A DNA stretch of 64,000 nucleotides, from positions 8,494,001-8,558,000 of the forward strand of contig CM034103.1 in the NCBI GenBank assembly GCA_019914945.1, read 5' to 3'. Below the pieces are notes generated by a model, which saw nothing but the letters and a program-made list of their open reading frames with translations, made no database searches and had not been told where the DNA came from. Source of the DNA: Typha latifolia. Taxonomy: Eukaryota > Streptophyta > Magnoliopsida > Poales > Typhaceae. The translations under genes were made by a program, and so were the position numbers. Positions 21,851 through 33,801 of the stretch are shown here, in pieces (the first letter of the stretch is position 1; every line of letters starts with the position of its first letter).

Positions 21851-21909
21851 AAAGGGGGAGAGTGTCTAGGTGTCTAGGTGTGTAGGGGGGAGCATGGCAA
21901 TAGGGGGAG
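21851..21909 (+). promoter_or_regulatory. Multiple sirevirus PPT motifs
   Basis: AAAGGGGGAGAG (21851-21862), TAGGGGGGAG (about 21883-21892) and TAGGGGGAG (21901-21909), about 280-340 bp upstream of the 3' LTR. The LTR-proximal PPT is AAAGGTGGAGA (22177-22187). Repeated GGGGGAG tracts here are a sirevirus hallmark. Confidence 0.85.
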
Positions 21910-22188
21910 TTTATTAGAGTCTTTCTGTCTTTCTAATCTTGCTTATAACTTTGCTTGGAGAAATTGTGAACTTTGTCTATTTAAGTACTTTTGAACTTAT
22001 GCTCCATTGATAACTTGTGGTTGGATTGTTTATTCATTTCAAGTTATTTTCACTTGATCTTGGATTGGTATATGTTTATTTGCAGGGATTGATGTGCAAA
22101 ATATTCTAGTCTTGTTGATTGCTCATTTGAAGTCTTTGTAATAACTTGTAACCTAGGTGTTTTGTCACAAATTGCCAAAGGTGGAGAT

Positions 22189-23217
22189 TGTTAGGTTTTT
22201 ATTTGTTGGCAATTGTGTACAAAATATTCTAAGTGTATTTTTTTCATGTATATGAGCTTTACACAAGTCTAGAATATCTCTGGTTTTAAGAATTGCAAGA
22301 TTATTGGAGAAAAGCCGTCGAGTTCACACCGCGTTCACAAACGCGTTCGAACGCGGAATCTGCGTTCATACAGACAGAGAGCCGCGTTCACAAACGCGTT
22401 CGAACACGGGTACTGCATTCATACAGACAGAGAGCCGCGTTCACAAACGCGTTCGAACGCGGGTACTGCATTCACACAGACAAAAAGTCGCGTCCACAAA
22501 CGCGTTCGAACGCGGGTACTGCGTTCACACAGACCGAGAGCTGCGTTCACAAACGCATTCGAACGCAACCTGAAGAATTAAAGTTGTCGCGTTCGAACGC
22601 ACTCGGGCCCGTTCGAACGCACCTGAGTTCAAGTCATGTCGTTCGAACGCACCCGGGCCGCGTTCGAACGCACCAACGAAGTTTGATAAAATTGGACTTT
22701 CGTGAGTACGGATAAGACTTGGATTTGGCTCTATCTTGGAGATCATATATAAGGATTGTGAAACCCTATCTCTAGGGTGGTTGAAGAAGCATTATTGAAG
22801 GAGACTTCTTGCGGCTACATCGGTTCTTCAACTAACAAGGTTCCACTCATCTACAAAAGTTAATCTTTCGTCTTAAGGGCTATCTAGACGAAAGATCAAT
22901 CTTGAGAGTTACTGAGATTGGACTTCATTCATGAGAAGCTGTGAATCGTGGGTTCTAGCGAGCAAGACTGAGAGGAACAAAGTCGTTTGGATCGACGGGT
23001 TGTTTTGTGAGTCAGTCTTGTAACTGCTACTATTCTAGTGATTGGTTTTTGATCCGAGTTTGGATCTGTGATTTTTTTTCGTTTGGGTTTTTCCACGTTA
23101 AAATCTTGGTGTTCATCTCTGCTTTCGTTTTTAATATTTCTTCCAATTTTTACTTAAGCAAACGAGCGAGATCATTGCCTAGTGTTTAGATACATATGTG
23201 TGTCTAGGGGTTTTTCA
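22189..23217 (+). repeat. Sire-1 3' LTR
   Basis: 1029 bp, TGTTAGG to TTTTTCA. It has four 53-bp U3 units (22362-22568) against three in the 5' LTR, plus a palindrome block to 22676; the TATA box is near 22746. TSD GATCA follows at 23218-23222. Confidence 0.95.
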
Positions 23218-23222
23218 GATCA

Positions 23223-24366
23223 CATTGATTTTAAGGAATATGTCATGAACCGATTAAGTTCGTCATCTCCTTGACGACGATCGGAGCCTCAAGAAGGACC
23301 ATCGGTGGGACCTCATCGAACTGATACCCCACAGGTCTAGGTGCATCATGTGAGTGTCAATGATCCCCTCTTACCTATGCCTACACATCATCACCTACCT
23401 CCGTTACAAAACCCAAGACCGGCGGTAGTGGAACCCAAGAGGCATGCAGCACCGACCAATGCGCTTCATCGATGAGGAGGATTGGCACTTTGAGGATGAG
23501 GTTGATCCCTTTGGAGATGGTAATGGACGTGCTCGGGGATTTAGAGAAGGTGATCAACATGCACAAAGGTTTAGAACTGAACCAAGGATCTTTTGCGAAC
23601 CCAACAATGCTATTCAAGGGAGAACCGCATGCTTGGACTTTCCAAAATTTCAAGACGGTGATCCAATAGATTGGGTGTTTCAAGTTGAACAATATTTTGA
23701 TTGTCTAGGTATAGTGGACGATGCAAAGGTCCATATAGCAAGCTTTCACCTCCAAGGAACGACATTGCATTGGTATAGATCAGTTATTCGTGGTGGAGGA
23801 TTTACTAGATGAGCTGATTTTTGTAGGAGGATTACACACAGATTTAGGACAACAGTATTAAGCAAGATGGTTCAGAGGACAATCGTATTGGAGTACCAAG
23901 TTAAGTTTGAAAGAGTTAGTAGTCGTTGCGAGCCACCTTGGCCCGAACCGACATTGATGAGCATATTTATTTTAGGGCTGCAGGATGAGATACAGGTGGA
24001 TGTTCGTGCTCTTTGTCCTACTATCTTGAATAGGCCTTTTAGAAGGCCATGAGGATGAAGCAAAAGCATAAAGCTCTAAAGATGGCAGCGAAAACTAATT
24101 GGGGCAACCAAGATGGGCAGTTTGCACCTAAAAGGCCGGCTAGAAATTCTACAGGTTCAAAAACAGCGGCTGCGAGTACTAGACCACGACCACCTTTGAG
24201 GCCTTCTTCCGATGTTAGAGGAGGCACAAGACGGGTTGGAGCTCTCACACTTGCCTAGGTGAAGGAGCGAAGAGCAAAGGGCCTTTGCTTTCGATGTGAT
24301 GAGCGTTTCACCCCCGGTCATCGATGTTCCAAACCGATCGGGAGTGTGATGCTAATTGTGGGTTGA
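23223..24366 (+). pseudogene. R2 gag, continued after Sire-1
   Basis: Frames broken by stops. Core LDFPKFQDGDPIDWVFQVEQ (about 23634-23694), ASFHLQGTTLHWY, stop near 23812, FERVSSRCEPPWP, LGLQDEIQVDVRAL (about 23975-24016), basic KQKHKALKMAAK, a Pro/Arg-rich stretch, then zinc knuckle CFRCDERFTPGHRC near 24288-24330. It ends abruptly at 24366 against inverted R2 leader sequence. It would be a capsid protein; dead. Confidence 0.82.
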
Positions 24367-24468
24367 GTCTTCTCTTATCGGTGTGCTCTCCATTGGTCTC
24401 CTTGTCGACATCATCTTCCTTATTTTAACCATTAATGGAGGTCTGAAGTTCGCCTAGCTCTGATACCA
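24367..24468 (-). promoter_or_regulatory. Inverted R2 leader and PBS
   Basis: The reverse complement of 13161-13240: a PBS complement GCTCTGATACCA at 24457-24468, then leader (reading leftward GGCGAACTTCAGACCTCC). The junction with plus-strand gag at 24366/24367 makes two R2 copies face each other. Confidence 0.8.
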
Positions 24469-24471
24469 AAT

Positions 24472-25263
24472 TGATGGGTTATGGTACCAAAAGATAGGCT
24501 ATGGAACGATTCCTTAAAGATCTGGATTTATTATAAAAAATCAGTTCGCGCAACTGTGGGAAAATATTCATTAAATATTCTCTTGTAGTTAGAAAATTAC
24601 AAAACGAAGTGGATTAGATCCGTAACTCCCTCATATAGAATTTTTGTATATTTTCTCCAAGTTGTTGATCGGTCAAGCATTTGAGTCATTCAAGCCTTTA
24701 CATATTTACGCCCTTCATAGATTCGAACTTTAACTAGGATGAAAATATAAAATAATGTGGGTGATAGTGATGGTGATGGGTGGAGTGGATGTTAGGGTTA
24801 AAGATGATAATGGAGATGAAGGTGGATGGTGGATGTGGTTAAGAGATATAGACGAAGGGGAAGAAGTGGTCAAGATCCCAAAAAAGAGAGAGAACTCGAC
24901 AGACGAGGGAGATTAGAAGTTAGGAGAGACTTTGCTAATGATAGAGGTGGTAGATTGGTGAAGAGGGAGGTGGGAGAGAGAATAGAGAGGAGATAGGAAG
25001 CAACAAATCAATAATCTAATAGCATAATAAATTTGGCCGCCATCCACACCTTTATAGAGGCTAGCCAACAAGCCTTGATAGCAATAACTAACCCTAATCT
25101 TAGTGCATTCCCATCGATCACATTCGAATGAACCCGATCGCATTCGAACGCACAAAAAATGTTCTTTGTATGTGTGAACTCAATAGAGGCGTTTGAACGC
25201 GCCCGACCGCGTTCGAACGCACTTTTCTTGTCCTTTGTATTTGCGAACCTGATGTAGGAATTT
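24472..25263 (-). repeat. R2 5' LTR, truncated
   Basis: Starts TGATGGGTTATGG three bases after the PBS complement. It aligns with 57097 and 4803 and is cut at about 25263 inside the U3, where gag sequence begins. It contains GTTCGAAC motifs (25120-25225). Confidence 0.82.
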
Positions 25264-25714
25264 GCCAACTTGCCTTCGCTGCCATTTTTACAGCCTTGTG
25301 CTTTTGCTCCGTCCTCATAGCGTTCTTAGTGGCCTCCTCAAAAGTGGTAGGACGGAGAGCATGAACATCTGCCTAGATCTCCTCCTATAGCCATAATATA
25401 AAGGTGCTCATCAATGTCGGTTTGGGCCAAGATAGCTCGCACCGGCTACTAGTTCAAATTCTTCTTGGTACTCCGACACGGTTATCCTCTAAACCATTTT
25501 GTTTAATGTGCCAGCAAATTCTACATATACCACAGTCCTAAATCTGCGTGTAATCTTCTTATAAAACTCTACCCAACCAATAAATCCTCCACCTCGAATG
25601 GCCGATCGGTACCAATGCAATGCTGTTCCTTAGATGTAAAAGCTTGCCCCGTCACCTTTGGGTCCTCCGCTGTCCCTTGACAATTAAAATACTGCTCCAC
25701 TTGAAACAACCAAT
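25264..25714 (-). pseudogene. R2 gag fragment A
   Basis: Reading leftward from the solo LTR: gag core with FRTVVYVEFAGTLN-like text, the FERVSS..region decayed, DVHALRPTTFEEATKNAMR, EQKHKAVKMAAKASW, then fusion into LTR sequence at about 25263. With fragment B (26598-26791) it is one gag interrupted by the solo LTR. It belongs to a different copy from the LTR to its left, since gag should lie on that LTR's other side. Confidence 0.72.
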
Positions 25715-26592
25715 TGATACGATCTCCCCTTAGGCTAAGACTCTATCTATCCTGATTTTCAGATTTGGACAAGATCTGACACAGAATTTTGGAAATAGAT
25801 CCCAAAAGATGTAGCCGTCAGATCGATGTAAAATTTTGATATCTTGTTTCTCTGGAAAAGAGCCTTCCAACAAATCTAGTTTTAGAGAAATCGGACGGTG
25901 GGATCTCGTGATATCATCTAAGAAGTAGACAATCATCAGAGAGTCCATCTAAGGATCCGTGGATGGAGGCACGAGATCCTAGATGAAGATGGATGGTGGT
26001 GGACCGGCGTTAATGGGGTGGCACCAGTGAGTAAGTGGAGATGGAAGGATTATAGATAATGGTAGGGGTTAGGGCAAGGTGATAGATAGATTGGAAGAAG
26101 AAGGAGAAGTGGGCGCTAAGGAACTAGGGTGAGTGGCCAGTCGAGGTAGGTTAGAAGCGGCGACGCTGGGGAACAAGAGAACGAGAGAGAAGAAGATGAA
26201 GGAGACTATGGCAAAACTCCATTCATTCAACAATTATTCCATGGTTGCCATCCATACCTTTAGAGGCTAATTAAACAATTCAAAATTGGCAATTATTAAC
26301 CATAAAATAGTATATTTTTACCAACCGCGTTCGAATGCGCATTTTGCGTTCTCTATATGTGCGAACGTGATGTAGGCATTCAAAAGCGCGTTCGAACGCA
26401 CATTTTGCACTCTTTGTATTTATGAACCTGATATAGGCATTCGCAAGCACATTTGAACGCACTCCACCCGCGTTCGAACGCGACATATAGAAAACTTATT
26501 TTTCTATGAATAAAACACTAAAACAAGAATAAAAGACACCCCTAAAGTGTATCCATGCTCGAGACTACATCGGTGAAGCCCGAATCGTATCA
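25715..26592 (-). repeat. Solo LTR, R1/R2 chimera, TSD CCAAT
   Basis: 878 bp, TGATACGATC to GTATCA, flanked by CCAAT at 25710-25714 and 26593-26597, so a clean solo LTR inserted in gag. Its left half (R-U5 side, for example AAAAGAGCCTTCCAAC) matches R1; its right half (U3) has R2-type GTTCGAAC motifs in place of the R1 18-bp array. Confidence 0.88.
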
Positions 26593-26597
26593 CCAAT

Positions 26598-26791
26598 CCA
26601 TTGGATCCCCGCCTTGGAATTTTAGAAAGTCAAAGTCTGTGATTCTCCCACGGATAGCATTGTTGAGCTCGCAAAATATCCTGGGTTCAGGTCTAAACCG
26701 CTGTGGTTGTTACTCTCCTTCTCGGAATCCTCAAACACATCCCACACCATCTCCAAAGTGAGGCTATGGGAGGTCCTCCTTGCATTAGTAC
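26598..26791 (-). pseudogene. R2 gag fragment B
   Basis: Continuation of gag fragment A upstream: NAIRGRITDFDFLKFQGGDP-like core (reading leftward about 26660-26598) and more N-terminal sequence (HSLTLEMVWDVFEDSEKE). It ends at about 26791, where inverted Tekay-like LTR sequence starts. Confidence 0.7.
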
Positions 26792-28960
26792 TATAACGTC
26801 CCCGCCCGGCATAGGCACGTGTACGCCCACATGCCCACACGGCACGCGTGGTGCATGCGATTGGACGAGCAGGCCCTGTCACGCATAGATACTCCTGTGC
26901 ACATATAATCATGACATCATCAAATAAAACCTGCTAACCTATCCATGATCACATAATTCATCACGAAATAAATTATACTAATAACTAAATAAACCTGTTG
27001 ATATAAAAATATCCAAGTCCATAGTAATATACACTAGACCACTATATAATCGGGCAGAACCCACATAGGCCACAACAAACCATCAAGATACAACTAAAAC
27101 AACTAATACAAGAGTATACTATGATTCGATCTGTATTATACAAATCATCGTCTAATATAAAAGAGTACAAATATTAAATACTCATACAACTCAATTTCTA
27201 TATAAATTATCATCTATACCATCTCGCATCTATAGCTCACCTCATCATCGCTCTAAAATATCTTCTCAAGATATCTCAAGTCGCTATCACGTACCACATA
27301 TCTGAGTGGGTTAGAAAATAAATAAAGAGAGAGTCATGAGAAAAATGCTCAGTAAATAGACCTTACCTCAAATTAGTGATGCCAAACAAAGAGTAAATCA
27401 TGTACTAGATAATATGAATCAGAAATAGCATCATGTCATGAATGAATATATGAATGTATCCTCAATAATACATAGATAAAAAGTAGATAACATGTCATAA
27501 CTAATAAATTGTATAATCCTCGATAATGAATAAACAAATCTCCATGTTATACTATCATCATAACTCTCTCTCAAATATAACACATGATGCATACTGACCA
27601 TGACGATGTTATGATATCAAATGCAACCATATATGATGTATATATTGACTACTCGATAATCAGGTAATCAAATATTAATGAAATTATATGCATTTCTCAA
27701 CATCTTAGTCATCATTGTCAGCTCTATATGTCATCATCATACTAAACCACTGTTCATAGTCAATATTCGGTACCCGGTCTCAACATCATGCCCGAAGGCT
27801 CTGAGCATACTCTGCTATCTATAAGGAGTATCTCAATTATAACCATACCCTGCCATCCACAAGGGTATCAACATCCATCCAGACCGGGCACCCCTTCTAG
27901 CTGATGGAAATCTCGTGAGGATAACTCGCCACATATGCCCTAGTACAATGCATAAGAGGAATTTAGGTAGACTAGGAATCAAGAGAAATAATAATGTAAT
28001 ATAGTCTTTGATCATATAGTAAACACATGCATACTCATGCTAATCTATTACATGCATACTCATGCTACAGATCAACTGAAATATAACATTATAACAGCAT
28101 AATTATCTCTTATCATCTCTATATATCATCAATGTGCTCATATCCTAGATCAACCTAATCAGATGCATGATAAAATATGCTCGATTAAAATATGCCAAAA
28201 TATGCATGTACATAATATATAATATAACCTAATTTGAGAAAGGCGTCTAGGGAATAAGACTACCCACTTTGATCCGAAGACGCAAACCATGTATCCCTTA
28301 CATCCGCCAACCAACCGAGTGACACTCAATGCTATCAAGGTCCACGGGGTCTCAAATAAGAGGTTCGGGATCTGAAAATGTTTAAGTAACATAAAGTTAG
28401 TTGTTTATCCCATTATAATCCATTCGAGTAAAATATGATGACTTATTAGATTTTAGAATTTCTACTTATTTTTATAACTAGCAAGATTTTTAATTATAAA
28501 TAAAAAATATAAATATAGATAAAAACCTAATTATAATTAAATTATATCTTGATTAATTATGGACGATGTAGTCATTACTTTATAAAATAATAAGTAAATA
28601 CATAAGCCGATTATTTTATTTGTTACAAAATAATAATGTATAATAAATTATTAGAATTATTTAAAATGTATCTCATAAAAATATTAGTATATAAATTTGA
28701 TAATTATAATTTACAAATCTATATATTAATCTAATAGAGATATAAATAAATAAATATGAGTATTACCTATATTTATACATAATTAATAATTGACTATACA
28801 AATTATAATTAATACTAATCATATTGAAAAATATATATTATTATTAAAATAATTAATGTCTGAATCTATTTACATTAATTAAGAAGAAAAACCTAAATAA
28901 ATAACGTCAATAAAATAAATAAATAACTAATTAATTAATTAATTAAAACATTGCCATTAG
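26792..28960 (-). repeat. Inverted Tekay-like LTR fragment
   Basis: The reverse complement of about 6790-9271 (shared landmarks: the GC-rich terminal stretch with ACGCCCACATGCCCACACGG, CCACATATGCCCTAG, GTTTATCCCATT). It lacks the CT-rich 0.6 kb of the LTR start. No gene; the 28400-28960 part is extremely AT-rich. Confidence 0.8.
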
Positions 28961-29383
28961 GAACATTTTCCTCTAGCTTAGGTGTTTTATTTGTCAATTT
29001 CAGACAAAAAGGAGTGTGGTCTTTGTGATGACTTTTGGTGTTTTTAGTGTGATGAATTTTGGTGTGTAATAACTCTGTTTTATGCTTGACATTGTGTGCT
29101 AAATGTTTATTAATATGTTTATGGATGCTTAAGAATGATTATATACAACATGCTAATTTTCAATGTTAACTATCTAGTTCATGTTGTATTGCTATTATTC
29201 AGTTTTTGTCCAAGTTTCACCCTTATTCCTTCCACATTTATGTGCATTTGGTATAGTAGTTTTAGTGTTTTTAGAGTTTTCTACTATCAAAGCATGTGCC
29301 TTTGTCTAATATGTTTATATCCCTAGAACGAATATACTTAATGGAGTTTTTGGTGTTGTCACAAAATTGTCAAAGTGGGAGTT
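28961..29383 (+). other. 3' internal end of Copia family CopC
   Basis: Non-coding T-rich stretch ending CACAAAATTGTCAAAGTGGGAG, the sirevirus-like PPT context directly before a TGTTAGA LTR start. The rest of the element is absent to the left, replaced by the inverted Tekay-like LTR. Confidence 0.6.
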
Positions 29384-29495
29384 TGTTAGAACTTGTAATT
29401 GGTTAGTTTGTGACAAAACAAAACCCTATAAGTTGTAACTAGTTAGATTTTATTTTAAAGACCAAAAGCATAGATTGGATCTAAAAGAAGCTCTC
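29384..29495 (+). repeat. CopC 3' LTR, left part
   Basis: First 112 bp of an LTR (TGTTAGAACTTGTAATTGG) interrupted by Sire-2. It resumes at 40711-40716. Flanking CTCTC (29491-29495) against CTCTT (40711-40715) is a Sire-2 TSD with one mismatch. Confidence 0.65.
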
Positions 29496-30482
29496 TAAAA
29501 AAAACCCCTAGACACACGTATGCATCTAAATCCTAGGCAATGATATCAAGCAGAGATGAATGCCAAGATTTTAACGTGGAAAAACCGAAACGGAAAAAAA
29601 CCACGGATCCAAACTCGGATCAAAACCAATCACTAGAATAGTAGCAGTTACAAACTGACTCACAAAACAACCCGTCGATCAAAATGACTTTGTTCCTCTC
29701 AGTCTTGCTCGCTAGAACCCACGATTCACTGCTTCTCGTGATTCATGTCCAACCTCAGTAGCCCTCGAGATTGATCTTTCGTCTAGGTAACCCTTAAGAC
29801 GAAAGATTAAGCTTTTTAGAATAGTAGAACCTTGTTAGTTGAAGAACCGATATAGCCTCAAGAAGTCTCCTTCAAAATTGCTTCTTCAACCACCCTAGAG
29901 TTATGACATCACAATACTTATATAAGATCTCCAAGATAGAGCCAAATCCAAGTCTTATCCGAACTCACGAAAGTCCAAAAATTACAAACTTCTTTGGTGA
30001 GTTTGAACGTGGCCCAGGTGCGTTCGAACGGCCTGACTTGATCCTAGGTGCGTTCGAACGGGCCCAAGTGCGTTTGAACACAGCAGCCTGAATTTCATAG
30101 GTTGCGTTCGAACGCGTTTGTGAACGCTGCTCTCTGTCTGTGTGAATGCATGTGCCCGTGTTCGAACGCGCTTGTGAACGCAGCTCTCGGTCTATGTGAA
30201 TGCATGTACTCGCGTTCGAACGCACTTGTGAACGCAGCTCTCGGTCTGTGTGAACGCATGAGCCCGCGTTCGAACGCGCTTGTGAACGTTGCTCAGTGTC
30301 TGTTTGAACGCATGAGAACACTATGAACGCGGTGTGAACGCGATGTGAACTCATAAACTTTTCTCCAATAATCTTGCAATTCTTCAAAACAGATATTTTC
30401 TAGACTTGTATAAAAGCTCATATACATGTATAAATACACTTAAAATATTTTGTACACAATTGCTAAGAATAAAAACCTAACA
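29496..30482 (-). repeat. Sire-2 3' LTR
   Basis: 987 bp; the terminal base pair is damaged (TAAAAAAAACCCC where TGAAAAACC is expected) and it ends CCTAACA. The U3 palindrome array is at 30001-30340. Confidence 0.88.
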
Positions 30483-31050
30483 ATCTCCCCCTTCGGCAAT
30501 TTGTGAGAAAACATCTAGATTACAAGATATTACAAAGAATTCAAAATGAGCATTCAACAAGTCTAGAAGATTTAGCATATCAATCCCTGCAAATAAAAAT
30601 ATACTGATCCAAGATCAAGTGAAAATAACTAGAAGTGAAAAAATAATTCAAACACAAGTTCACAAGTTCTTCAAGCAAAGTTATTAGCCAGTAAACTTAA
30701 ACTAGTAAACTCCCCTACACTAGTAAACTCCTAAACTCACTCCGAACATCTAACTCTCCCCCTTTTTGACACAAATTCCAAAGACTAATAACTAGGAGGA
30801 AACTGACGATGAAGAATCGACAACACGGAGTCGAGCTCAGTCCCTTGACGAGCTTGCTTAGCTCGTAAATTATTCACGGCCGAATGTAAGTCCTACACCT
30901 GAGTGCTAAGCTAATCAAATTAGTCAGAGAACTGTGGTAACTCCCCCTCAGGATGATATGGAATCATCGTTAGAACTGTCAGCAGAACTATCGAGGTGTG
31001 ATGGACGTCCAGCGGCGAAAGAGGAGGATGCCTTGAGAGGAGACGGCTGG
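30483..31050 (-). promoter_or_regulatory. Sire-2 PPT region and extra-ORF tail
   Basis: LTR-proximal PPT complement ATCTCCCCCTTCGGC (30484-30498), further CTCCCC(C) tracts near 30711-30717 and 30751-30758. Decayed coding for the acidic C-terminal tail of the extra ORF lies at about 30790-31050. Confidence 0.75.
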
Positions 31051-31843
31051 CTAATCATGAGCTTGACTCTGCTTAAGTGTTATCCGATCCAACGATTTTT
31101 GAGCAGTAAGAGAAGCTTCTGAGGCATCCACTCGTACCCCACTCTGAGTGCACAATTTGGTAATAAAAATACCAAACCGCAACCCTTCACAAGGCGCTTC
31201 TTTTTGTGCAGCTGTCAAAATAGAATCATATATTACAGCAACCAAATCAATAGAAATCCCCGACAGCATCGCATGAAGGAGGAAGGCTCGATCCAGACTA
31301 ATACTTGAATGTCGAGTCTTGGGGTTGACGTTGTTAAGACAAAACAGGTGTAGCATGCGAGCCACTGAAGTTAGTTTCGCATGAGGCATCATGTTTCCTT
31401 TCCAATGTTCCCCTTGTATTAACACATTACTAGCATAGTCTTTAACATCAGGAAGCATATCAGAAGATGGATACTGGACCTCACCATCAGGAAGTTGGAG
31501 TTCAGCACGAATGACATCAGAGTCCAAATATACTGAAACCCCACGGATGGTTGACCGTATACAACGTTCCAAAACAGTGGCATTGCTAAAAAAATTCCCT
31601 GACAACATCCACATATGCTGTCCCGTTCATCCGACATACGGATAGCCATCCTCGTTCAGTAAATATCTGTTTGATCCCCAAGGCGCAAAAATTAGAAATG
31701 ACAACTGGCATTTCACAGATAATAGGTCGAGTGTCAAAATTATGTTTATATCTCCCTGCAGCAGTAGATGTAGAAAACTTGGGAGCCGAAGATGGTGAGG
31801 AAGGCGGCCTTGGTTTCTAGGAAACTGTAGCTTTTTTAGACAT
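31051..31843 (-). pseudogene. Sire-2 extra ORF downstream of pol
   Basis: Homologue of 20784-21831. ATG at 31843-31841 directly after the leader-intron acceptor; a TAG follows after eight codons (MSKKATVS, then stop), then PVVISNFCALGIKQIF in continuing frame, an indel near 31620, and 187 open codons (31614-31051) covering the conserved middle domain (RGVSVYLDSDVIRAELQLPD, GNMMPHAKLTSVARMLHLFC). A different stop pattern from Sire-1 shows independent decay. No membrane segment seen. Function unknown. Confidence 0.78.
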
Positions 31844-31844
31844 T

Positions 31845-32106
31845 CTAGAGAAAGAAACAAGTCACAAGATTCAACACATGCCCAAAGCATACAAAAAACT
31901 AACAAGAAATCCAAAAAATTCTAGAAACCATGAAGACCCTAAGTGAAATCTATCTTCCACCTGAAAAAGCTAAGTTATCACGTTCAATCGCTCAAGAAAC
32001 ATCAAGATATTAACTCTAACGTGATCAAAACTCGAAAATGCACGAAATCAATCAAGATCAAGAGACTCAATTGAATATAAATAAGAAATTTGATGGATGA
32101 TCATAC
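31845..32106 (-). other. Candidate leader intron, Sire-2 copy
   Basis: 262 bp between donor GCGAG/GTATGATC and acceptor TTTCTTTCTCTAG, in the same position as 20520-20782 of Sire-1. Confidence 0.6.
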
Positions 32107-32299
32107 CTCGCAAAAAGTGAAGAAAAAAACTTGAAGTTTTCGCCGAAAGACACTAGATCCGGAGGAGAACTACCCTTTAAAAGAGTTTAAAGTGAAAATT
32201 TTCATGGAAAAGATAAAGATCTTGAAGATTTGGGAGGGAGAAAATAAAGGGTTTCTAGGGTTTGGAAGATGGAAGATGAAAACCCTTGAGTTCGGATGT

Positions 32300-32403
32300 A
32301 ATATTTAAAGAACCCCCCGAGTGCGTTCGAACGCACTAGTCTGCGCGTTCGAACGCACTAGTCACCGGGTTCGAACTCAAGAAGTCTGCGTTCGAACGCC
32401 CCT
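32300..32403 (-). promoter_or_regulatory. Internal palindrome block, Sire-2 copy
   Basis: Four GTTCGAAC-centred motifs (near 32324, 32345, 32369 and 32390) with a TATTTAAAG box on the extra-ORF side at 32300-32310, equivalent to 20232-20345. Confidence 0.55.
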
Positions 32404-33420
32404 TTTTTTTCTTTTTTTAAGTAAAAAGTCTAAAAAAATAAAAAATCTTTTTGGAGATGCACTTCTAGAAATTCAAAATAGATTTAAGACATAGAATATG
32501 ACAATCAAATGAAATAAGTCATACACAGATCAATCAAATCATCAAAAGCATATTATAATCAATTCTAATGCATCACTCAAATTTAAATTAATCTTGATTG
32601 ATCATAACAATATGCATATGCAAGTTGAGCATACATAACATGAAACATTCTTCTTCAATAAACTTTCTTATTTAAACAATGATGCAACACAGTAGTCAAA
32701 CTGACTTAGTATTTAAATTTGCACTTTTCGACTTATTCTCCATAACAGAACAGGAATTTTTTTTCTAATTTTGTTTACTTAAACCATATAGGTGCAATGA
32801 TGGCTTTCACACATGAGTAAGTAGCCCTTTTCTTGTAGTACATATCAAACAATATGCAAGAAGATATTTACATTTTTTTTTTTTTAATTTGCAAGCAATG
32901 TACTGAGTCAAACTGAACTCTAAATAAGATGACTTTCACACTAACTCATTGTAGCCTTTTTCATTGATCTTTTATGAACAAATTTTTTATGACTAAGCAT
33001 GAGATCAAACTGTGCAAATCAAAGTCAATAGTGAGCTATTTAAAAAAATATTTCATGATATAATGCTCACTCAAGAATATACACATGTTATGAGTGCATT
33101 AAATTTAGTTTAATTATCATAGAAATCGAGAAAGTGAATAAATTAGAAATGATACAATATACTACAAGATGACAAAATTGACTATAATAACTCATAATCA
33201 AGAAAAAAAATTATATTTATATGTGAAGAATATATTATTGAATCTAGGAGTGCATCAATTTTTTTTTATAAAAAATAAAACTCTCGACAAATCTGAAATT
33301 AAAACCAAAGAGAAAATTTCAAAGTAAAAGAAAACCTAAAAAAAATGAAATGAGATAATAAAAAAATTCTCGCAAACCAAAACAAAAAGAAAATCAGTCC
33401 AAAGCACAAATCCCTAAAGA
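32404..33420. other. Sire-2 pol-to-extra-ORF spacer
   Basis: AT-rich non-coding spacer homologous to 19219-20231; no gene seen. Confidence 0.8.
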
Positions 33421-33801
33421 ACTACGAAGATACTCAAATCTCTATATATCCAAAGGTTTTGTAAACAAATCTCCCAACTATTTCTCCGTCTCAACATGTT
33501 CCAATGCTATTATTTTGTCTTTAACCAACTCGTGTATAAAATGATGTCGGATATCAATATGTTTTGTACGCGAGTGTTGAACAAGATTTTTTGATATATT
33601 AATAGCACTCATGTTGTAACAATAAAGCACCATAGTATCTTTTTCAATGTCGTAATATTTGACCATCTATTTCATCCATAATAACTGAGAACAACAACTT
33701 CCCGCTGCAATATACTCGGCCTCTGCAGTAGATAAAGATATTGAGTTTTGTTTCTTACTATGCCAAGCAACCAGATTGTTTCCAATATAAAAACATCCAC
33801 C
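33421..33801 (-). pseudogene. Sire-2 RNase H, C-terminal half
   Basis: Covers GGCFYIGNNLVAWHSKKQNS, STAEAEYIAAG and the YNMSAINISKNLVQHSRTKH region to the pol end. In-frame stop near 33668 and Cys-Tyr in place of the third catalytic Asp context (LYCYNMS). About 0.3 kb encoding the RT thumb and first half of RNase H is deleted at about 33802. Confidence 0.85.

Larger units (their letters stand above)
13390..23217 (+). mobile_element. Sire-1, complete sirevirus-type Copia element
   Basis: 9.8 kb: LTRs 13390-14351 and 22189-23217, PBS, gag with coiled coil, protease remnant, integrase, RT, RNase H, about 1.6 kb spacer, extra ORF, three extra PPT motifs. TSD GATCA (13385-13389 and 23218-23222). 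Sirevirus traits are the long coiled-coil Gag, the ORF after pol, repeated AAGGGGGAG PPTs and a repeated palindrome in the LTR. Each main ORF carries one or more lesions, so it is not autonomous as read. Confidence 0.93.
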
